From assembly GCF_010015585.1 (NCBI RefSeq), contig NW_022985103.1, positions 115,206 through 179,205 on the forward strand: a DNA stretch of 64,000 bases, given 5' to 3'. Within the stretch, counting starts at the first letter, position 1, and every line of letters starts with the position of its first letter. This stretch comes from Eremomyces bilateralis CBS 781.70 (lineage: Eukaryota; Ascomycota; Dothideomycetes; Eremomycetales; Eremomycetaceae). Made by a program: the position numbers and the translations under genes. Under the pieces are notes generated by a model that saw only the letters and a list, made by a program, of their open reading frames with translations, was not told the origin of the DNA and did no database searches. Below, in pieces: positions 58,276-64,000 of the stretch.

Positions 58276-59979
58276 ATGCCTCTCTCGTCCCGCTTCGACA
58301 CATGGCGTTCATCTGCCTTGTTTCTCGTTTTCCTAAGTCTAATATCGTTCACAGCAGCAGACATTACAATAATCCCCGGAAATCCAGATCCGAGACCGTA
58401 CAATGAGGAATTCGATCGGCGAGTCAGCTCCGTCCAGGAGCTATTCCAAACTGGCGCCTTCAATGAAGCACACTATGTCCTCAACGACACCCATATCATC
58501 GCCTCTTCTGCAGACACTCCAAACGGAACAATCTCCAAGGACACTTATGCATCGTCTGACTCCTTCGTCCGGAGTGCCATCCAAGCATGGGGCCAGCACC
58601 ACCACCTCGTCATTCGTCCCGACGAAATCTGGTTTACCATATTGGCACAGATGAACTTCTACATGAACGCCCACGCCGAGGACGTACGTGAAGTGTTCGT
58701 TGCATTTGAGGGAAAGCAAGAAATCAAAATCCAGGACTTCACATGGAACCTGGTGATCGGACGATTCGCTGAGGAGATTCAAAAACGAGTCAAAACTCCC
58801 TGGTTGCTCGACTGGGTGATGCCGAAATTCAGTACCAGCACTGACAACGACGCGATGACGGCAACCGTTCTCATGATGGGCCTCTTCCAAGCTTACTTCG
58901 ACTACTTAGGGGGCATCATTTGCGGATTGCCCTCAGTCACCCTCCTAGGGACCAAGGCCGACTGGGAGCGACTGCTAGCCAAACTCGATCATCTGCCCGA
59001 GTTTGGTGCCGAACCGTCCCTGTATCGAGACCGTTTGAAGCCCATCCTGAGCCGGTTCATAGAATCGTTCGACAAACCAAACGACCCGAAGATCCGTGAA
59101 TTTTGGAGTTCCGTTATCCATGCTGAGCCCCAGTCCTTGTGCGGAGCTCCGCCGTATCGCATCTCCGGCTGGCTGACCGGGTTCATATCCTGGGATAAGG
59201 ACGGGAAATACACGGCGACCGGGACGATGAATGAACTACTTGACGGGATCTCATATCCATCTTATGAAATCGACAAACTGCCAATCGGGTATGCAGGGGC
59301 ACCGATCACGCTGTTGGACTATCCTGACCCAGGGACCCCAGAGTTCCCTGCGTACATCCTCGCTGGCAACCTAGGGAAGGAAATCAAACAAAGCGTACCA
59401 GATGGCTACCTTGACGCCCTAACCAGCGTCAACTCGAGTTTGGCAGCTACGGAGCTTGCAGCTATCAATGCTGAACCAAGTCTTGAATCACCCAAGAAGC
59501 ATTGGACGGTCCAGCCTCGCAGCGCCTGGCTGATGTATGGCCCAGTACCAACGAACGAGACCGATCGCCGGGACAGCGGTGATACCGAACTGAGCAAATT
59601 GGTCAGCATGATCAGAACTGGAACTTGCGACGCATCTCAGGACTCAGGACAGCCGTTTCATGTCGCGAATCCGCCACGGAAGATGAGGAGGCAATTAGCA
59701 CCAGGGGCTGGGAACCGGATTTCTCCCCGGCAAACCAAGGGGTTTTCAGCGGGAGGGAGCGGTCTTGGTTTGCTAGGAACCGACTTTTCGAGTTCATCGG
59801 ATACCGCTGCTCTAGGCTCGTTCGACACTACCGTACAGATTGGCCCTGCAAATGCAGCCGCAGAAGCGGCAGTGCGGGACGGATCGAATGCCGGCGATGG
59901 TGCGGCATGCCAGTGGCGGTACAAGGCTACCCGGACGTTCAACTGTGACATAGGACAAAGAGCGGAGCCAACTGCATGA
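58276..59979 (+). CDS. Secreted DUF4419-domain protein
   Basis: Single-exon gene of 567 residues. MPLSSRFDTWRSSALFLVFL and the following LISFTAA form a signal peptide. The DUF4419 domain spans ~60-430: AIQAWGQHHHLVIRPDEIWF, TILAQMNFYMNAHAEDVREVF, DAMTATVLMMGLFQAYFDY, CGLPSVTLLGTKADWERLLA and RISGWLTGFISWDKDGKY are characteristic. The domain is of unknown biochemical function in fungi and protists. The last ~130 residues are low-complexity Gly/Ser/Ala-rich with two late Cys. There are several N-glycosylation sequons (NDT, NGT, NSS, NET), agreeing with secretion. It is convergent with the dehydrogenase gene, with only 85 bp between stops. Confidence 0.88.
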   Translation: MPLSSRFDTWRSSALFLVFLSLISFTAADITIIPGNPDPRPYNEEFDRRVSSVQELFQTGAFNEAHYVLNDTHIIASSADTPNGTISKDTYASSDSFVRSAIQAWGQHHHLVIRPDEIWFTILAQMNFYMNAHAEDVREVFVAFEGKQEIKIQDFTWNLVIGRFAEEIQKRVKTPWLLDWVMPKFSTSTDNDAMTATVLMMGLFQAYFDYLGGIICGLPSVTLLGTKADWERLLAKLDHLPEFGAEPSLYRDRLKPILSRFIESFDKPNDPKIREFWSSVIHAEPQSLCGAPPYRISGWLTGFISWDKDGKYTATGTMNELLDGISYPSYEIDKLPIGYAGAPITLLDYPDPGTPEFPAYILAGNLGKEIKQSVPDGYLDALTSVNSSLAATELAAINAEPSLESPKKHWTVQPRSAWLMYGPVPTNETDRRDSGDTELSKLVSMIRTGTCDASQDSGQPFHVANPPRKMRRQLAPGAGNRISPRQTKGFSAGGSGLGLLGTDFSSSSDTAALGSFDTTVQIGPANAAAEAAVRDGSNAGDGAACQWRYKATRTFNCDIGQRAEPTA

Positions 59980-60064
59980 ATTTGTTTATATTGTACAGTC
60001 ATCTTAAATCATACTGCGATTATCACCAACATCATTTGACGTGATCTTCATCCTGGTGCCATGT

Positions 60065-61096
60065 TTATTCCAACCCAACCATCCTCACGCTTTCTTTCCA
60101 CAACTTCCTCTCTCCGGCTGGGTCGTATGCCCATGTAGCATGCCCGTCATCGCTGACACCTAAGGCGTTGTCTTCGCCAGTGGGCCCAACCACTTCGCAA
60201 TTGCTGAAGTATTTCCCGCCTTTACCTTCCCATTCCGCCGCGACCGCGCAGAAGACACTCGTCGCCGCCCCTTGCTCGATACTCTTCATGTAGGTGTCAG
60301 CATTGGGAAGAGTCTTCCACTTTTCTTTTGTCGCCTCGTCAACATGTTGTTGTAAATTGGTATAGATGCCACCCGGATGCAAGCTGTATGCGTGGATGGG
60401 GGCCTCCGTATCCGCTCCATAGACTCGGTCGATGTAGTTGGCCATCCAAATGTTGGCAGTCTTGGCTTGACCGTATGCGACCCAGGTATTGTAGCCGTCT
60501 TTCTCGAAGTTATAATCGTCAAAGCGAATAGACCCTGCACGGTGACCGATACTGGACACCGCTACCACCCTGGATGTACGATTGGGGGAGGCTTTGCTCC
60601 CTGCTTTCAGGGCAGGGAGGAGAAGTTGGACCAGCAAGAAATGCCCAAGGTGGTTGACACCGAACTGGGTCTCAAAGCCATCGACTGTTCGGCCCTCCGG
60701 CGCGGCCATGATTCCAGCATTGCACACCAACACATTCAGTCGGCTCTCTTTCGATAGGAATCCCTCGGCTGCACTTCGCACGCTCGCGAGGCTGTTAAGG
60801 TCCAAATGAAGAATCTCGAGCTTCCCCGTCCCTTTGGTTTTCGAGATAATGTCAGCCGCTGTCTTCTCAAGGCTGGTCACGTTCCTTCCGGTGATGTAGA
60901 CGTCGGCTCCAGTGGAGTGAAGCGCTCGAGCGGTTTCGATTCCGATTCCATTCGTGCAACCTGTCACGAGCATGACTTGGCCAGGCAGGGTATTGTTGAG
61001 ATTCTGATCGTCAATGATCTGTTGCGCGGTCGGTCGAGCATCCCCTGGACCTTGAGGCTTGAGGTGAGCCTCATGATAGCATGAAATGGCACTCAT
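60065..61096 (-). CDS. Short-chain dehydrogenase/reductase (retinol-dehydrogenase/WWOX-like)
   Basis: I chose the ATG at 61096 (MSAISCYHEAH); an in-frame ATG 13 codons upstream exists but adds a non-conserved stretch. The product is 343 residues. Rossmann motifs: TGCTNGIG (residues 45-52) for NAD(P) binding, an acidic HLDLNS after strand 4, NAGI (126-129), catalytic Ser in AVSSIGHRAG (~181) and YGQAK with Tyr208 and Lys212. This is the classical SDR active site. The length and the HPGGIYTNLQ and SIEQGAAT segments match fungal retinol-dehydrogenase/WW-domain-oxidoreductase-like enzymes, which reduce aldehydes or ketones; the substrate is unknown. No intron and no cluster partners are seen. Confidence 0.92.
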   Translation of the reverse strand: MSAISCYHEAHLKPQGPGDARPTAQQIIDDQNLNNTLPGQVMLVTGCTNGIGIETARALHSTGADVYITGRNVTSLEKTAADIISKTKGTGKLEILHLDLNSLASVRSAAEGFLSKESRLNVLVCNAGIMAAPEGRTVDGFETQFGVNHLGHFLLVQLLLPALKAGSKASPNRTSRVVAVSSIGHRAGSIRFDDYNFEKDGYNTWVAYGQAKTANIWMANYIDRVYGADTEAPIHAYSLHPGGIYTNLQQHVDEATKEKWKTLPNADTYMKSIEQGAATSVFCAVAAEWEGKGGKYFSNCEVVGPTGEDNALGVSDDGHATWAYDPAGERKLWKESVRMVGLE

Positions 61097-62389
61097 ATTT
61101 GAGTTGGAGAAAATATAAAGGCAGAAGTTATGCACATGAAGGCCTGATAGAAATGGCTTGCCTCTCCTATGTCCTCGTAGAATGGTGAGTGTTCAGGCAC
61201 GTCAAGATATTGTGAATCTGATTGAAGGCGGTGGTCTGTGGTAGAATGAATGTGAGGACTGATGATACAGCCAGCAGAGACCACCGCCCATTGCTGCTCT
61301 TATACTCTTTGAACGGGGGTTAAGGTCATGTCCTTATATCCGTCTGGATTTATCGTCAATAACTAACAGTGGCTATAAAAGTGTACGTACGTAGCCATGG
61401 TGCACTAGCCACGATTACCTAGCTCCGTAAGACTTGCAGCCTCATGGTTATCTCAGTTGGGACTCAGTCGGCAATGGTGCCCCCTGGCCAATATGGCATT
61501 CCGCTATACTCAATGAAGCCTAGACTCTTCTTTAGCATGCACCACTAAATATTGACCAATCATATGCCATAAAGGCAGTTGGCACAACTGCCGTCTGAGA
61601 GACTCCTACATAGTTTGTGTGGATGTGTCGAGTATCAAATCATGATATAGGTGAGGGAACTTCCATCGCTAAGTGTGCTTGATCCGGAAAGGCTATCGCT
61701 AATCTGTTTTCAGAAATTGATCGTACGCGTTGACTTCTACATTTCATCAAGTTTTAGGACCAATCCAAACACTCTACATGTTATGGTTCTGATCCTGCGT
61801 GCCGAACTTGGTATCACGTGACTATGTCATTCCTCTCAAGCGATGTATATTCTAATTATCCGAAGTTCGCCCAGCCAAAGCACCTCCAAATCTTTGTGTT
61901 CTAATTTCCACTCTTCCCCCATAGATCCCTCCTTTTTGGCGTCAACTGTACATGAGTACGAAGACCAGCTCGTTTAGGTGTATTCGACCTATCTTGTCTG
62001 GTAATCTGCCCTTTCTCCTGGTTTCCCGATACCTCCCTAAGAGGCGTCCGGCTTCTTGTGCGCATACCTGAAGAAGAATCTTGAGCAGCTCATTTGGCCG
62101 TTTGGCTGCGCGGCCAAATGTTAACAGGTATAGGAGTTTTAATATCTGAGGGGATTATAGTCGAATCATCTGCACCAGAATCTAACTTAACGCTAATTTG
62201 TGATACGAACGATAACTCCTCTCCCACGACAAACGAGCTTCCTCATTCCTGCGACCCTTCCGATGCCTCCGACTGTGATGAAAACGAGGGCCAATGGCAG
62301 GGTTTGAATGTTTCCCGATACTCATTAAGCTGCTGCGCAAGTAGCTCGTTATGCATGGTAACCCGGAGCCCATCCCTATCATCTACCAG
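61097..62389. other. Intergenic, with a degenerate repeat near 61737
   Basis: No gene is recognised in this 1.3 kb. TCTACATTTCATCAAGTTTT at 61736-61755 resembles TCTATATTTCATCAACTTTT at 63588-63607 beyond the helicase relic. The frame 62094-62393 (+) is antisense to the relic's surroundings and has no domain. Confidence 0.45.
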
Positions 62390-63400
62390 CTAACGACTAC
62401 GGACATGTTGAGCAACCTTTTCCTCTTTAGATAAAGTGGGATTAGGTACAATACTCGAGTCTTGACGATTACTCCTCAAGTCTTGAGCAGCAGCCTCTGT
62501 AGCCTTTCCGGCCAATGCCTTAATGTTCCTCTTGTACTTTCGTTCCTCTAGTATCGCGTCGTGCTTCGAGTATACGTCTGGAACAATCTGGACAAGGAAT
62601 ACCAGCAAAGGATCGAGGAGGGTATTCTGATATTCCCAGTTTTCGATATCAAAGAGGGCTGACAATGCCTCCTGATCTGGTATAGGTATCGTTGTTGAGT
62701 TCTTCACACAGGTATACATACGAGCAATAGCCCACTGCGCTTCTTGAGGAATGATCACCCCAGCTGGAATTGGAATCCTTTGCTGCGCTCGTGGGAAGAT
62801 CGATTCCACATTGCTCCATAACATGGAGCTCGTCAATTGCAACCACACCAGTCTTATTCTTTACATTAGCATTTAACAGCAAATCACGAAACTTATCGCT
62901 AACTGCTTGCTCAGGACCCATCAAGATATGGGTATATAACCCAGCTGCAATCTCCTTATACAGGTTCGGATTCGTGTGCTTGGTCTCCACTGTAACAAGG
63001 CAAGGCCTGGCCTCTAGTAACTGTTCAATCGACCGCTTCTACTCCTCTCCAAGCTTGCTTGAAGGAACCAACTGGATGACAATTCTGCCAATAAATATTA
63101 GGATAGCATAGAAGATGATGCTCTTCCTAAAACCAGTCTTAGCAGAGACAATAGTATCCCTATAGCGAAAAACAATTGGTCGAAGAGCCCGAACCTGGTT
63201 AATACGTGGGAGCTGACCACCCAGGAGTCGCTGCAAACCGTGGAAGATAAGGTCATGCTGGTATGTGGCATTCTTTCGTATCAGACAGGCCTTGACTAAC
63301 TCTTACAGTACCGAACATAACTCTTTCTCTAGCGTCGTTGCAATGATGGATATCCGTTCTTTAATCGTTTTCTGGATAGAAGCTGATTAAAAAGAGGCCG
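62390..63400 (-). pseudogene. Degenerate RecQ-like (telomere-linked-type) DEAD helicase fragment
   Basis: Minus-strand pieces in order: ~63390-63310 (SIQKTIKERISIIATTLEKE) ending at a TAA in place of a sense codon; then LVKACLIRKNATYQHDLIF and LQRLLGGQLPRINQVRALRP; then SAKTGFRKSIIFYAIL, where the Walker A motif reads GFRKS instead of GFGKS; then ETKHTNPNLYKEIAAGLYTH and GVVAIDELHVMEQCGIDLP, the Walker B (DELH) region; then a frame change near 62770 leading into QQRIPIPAGVIIPQEAQWAI. These resemble RecQ-family helicase genes repeated in fungal subtelomeres. The helicase C-terminal domain is missing. Premature stop, frameshift and lost ATP-binding glycine make it non-functional. Confidence 0.78.
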
Positions 63401-64000
63401 GATTCTGGTATGAGGGGATTTCACGCTGATGGGCGCGGCCTCGCCGCCGCTTCACTCGCATGGAGGGTGACCTGGAGATTGATCCGGTCAAGTGATGACG
63501 CAACGAGCAGTTTTAAAACTCTAGTTACAGAATGAACTGTTAGAAATTTGATATTTAAAAGCGATAGGACGGTTTAACAAACCCTTATCTATATTTCATC
63601 AACTTTTGGAGCCCACTCAACTTCTCCATATGATGTTATTCGAAAATCTCATCAATTCTAGCAATTCTCATCATGCCGACTCCACAGGAAATTCGCAGAT
63701 GTTTCTCAGTTACCTCAGCTAGCTCAGGCTATCTCTCAGAGGAGTCTAGCCTTTTTTGGACAGTCACGTTACTTAAACTACTCCTCTGATAGATAGCCTG
63801 AGGACGCTGTCCATCAGCCGCACTGCTCTGCTCTTACTTTCTAGTGTTTTGTGTGTGTGTCTGTCCGTTTGGCAAAATCACAATCCATCAATAACTACAT
63901 CAAAACACGACCTGTGTACTCCAAAATTCAATCAATTGTGTATTAAAGTATGCTCTATCTCGTAATTGATTTTTTTTTTACATGCCCATGCTTCTGTCTG
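63401..64000. other. Repeat-bearing end of the window
   Basis: No gene is recognised. A 23-bp imperfect inverted repeat lies at 63723-63745 and 63780-63802 (separate entry), and a T-rich run at 63970-63979. Confidence 0.5.
63723..63802. repeat. 23-bp inverted repeat with 34-nt spacer
   Basis: CTCAGGCTATCTCTCAGAGGAGT at 63723-63745 is matched, with one mismatch, by the reverse complement at 63780-63802. It could form a hairpin or represent facing transposon ends. Confidence 0.8.

Overview
The window is genomic DNA of a filamentous ascomycete, most likely of the order Eurotiales (Aspergillus/Penicillium type). The evidence is about 45-165 nt introns with GTRNGT donors, CTAAC/CTAAT branch points and YAG acceptors in most genes; fungal-specific families (GH72 glucanosyltransferase, CFEM protein, DASH subunit Dam1, Ser/Thr-rich GPI proteins); and APC1 (BimE) and a FluG/glutamine-synthetase-fold protein. 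There are no operons, CRISPR arrays or prokaryotic signals. The species cannot be named from the sequence alone.

Layout. 1-9 kb: 3' part of APC1 (+), a glutamine-synthetase-fold protein (+), a Vps71/ZNHIT1 zinc-finger protein (-), a small mitochondrial CsbD/LEA-like protein (+) and a SNIP1/Pml1 FHA protein (-). 11-17.2 kb: a coiled-coil protein, a GT8-type Golgi glycosyltransferase and a four-span membrane protein (all +). 17.3-18.6 kb: a 5'-truncated LINE retrotransposon flanked by a 14-bp target-site duplication. 19.2-22.7 kb: a GPI-anchored wall protein and a TauD-type dioxygenase (both -). 24-26.3 kb: a Dal5-like permease pseudogene (+). 28.3-29.0 kb: a small GPI protein (+). 29.8-42.4 kb is a dense housekeeping block: Vps41 (-), an RMD1/DUF155 mitochondrial protein (+), a Sec14/CRAL-TRIO protein (-), Dam1 (+) and a YTP1-like multispan protein (-). 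42.4-46.3 kb is nearly gene-free and carries a MITE. 46.3-49.9 kb: a GH72/CBM43 beta-1,3-glucanosyltransferase (+) and a CFEM protein (-). 51.7-61.1 kb: a C2H2 transcription factor (-), a secreted DUF4419 protein (+) and a short-chain dehydrogenase (-). 61.7-63.8 kb: a degenerate RecQ-like (telomere-linked type) helicase relic next to repeats.

The genes do not form one pathway. Shared themes are the cell wall and surface (GEL, two GPI proteins, CFEM, GT8), membrane traffic and lipid transfer (Vps41, Sec14-like), chromosome segregation (APC1, Dam1) and chromatin/splicing (Vps71, SNIP1). No biosynthetic gene cluster core (PKS, NRPS, terpene cyclase) is visible. I reconstructed exon structures by hand from splice consensus, reading-frame continuity and family resemblance; joined lengths are multiples of three wherever a complete gene is given. 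The most notable findings are the transposon relics, the decayed permease, and several length-multiple-of-three introns without stops that would allow coding intron retention. I found no convincing wholly new system.
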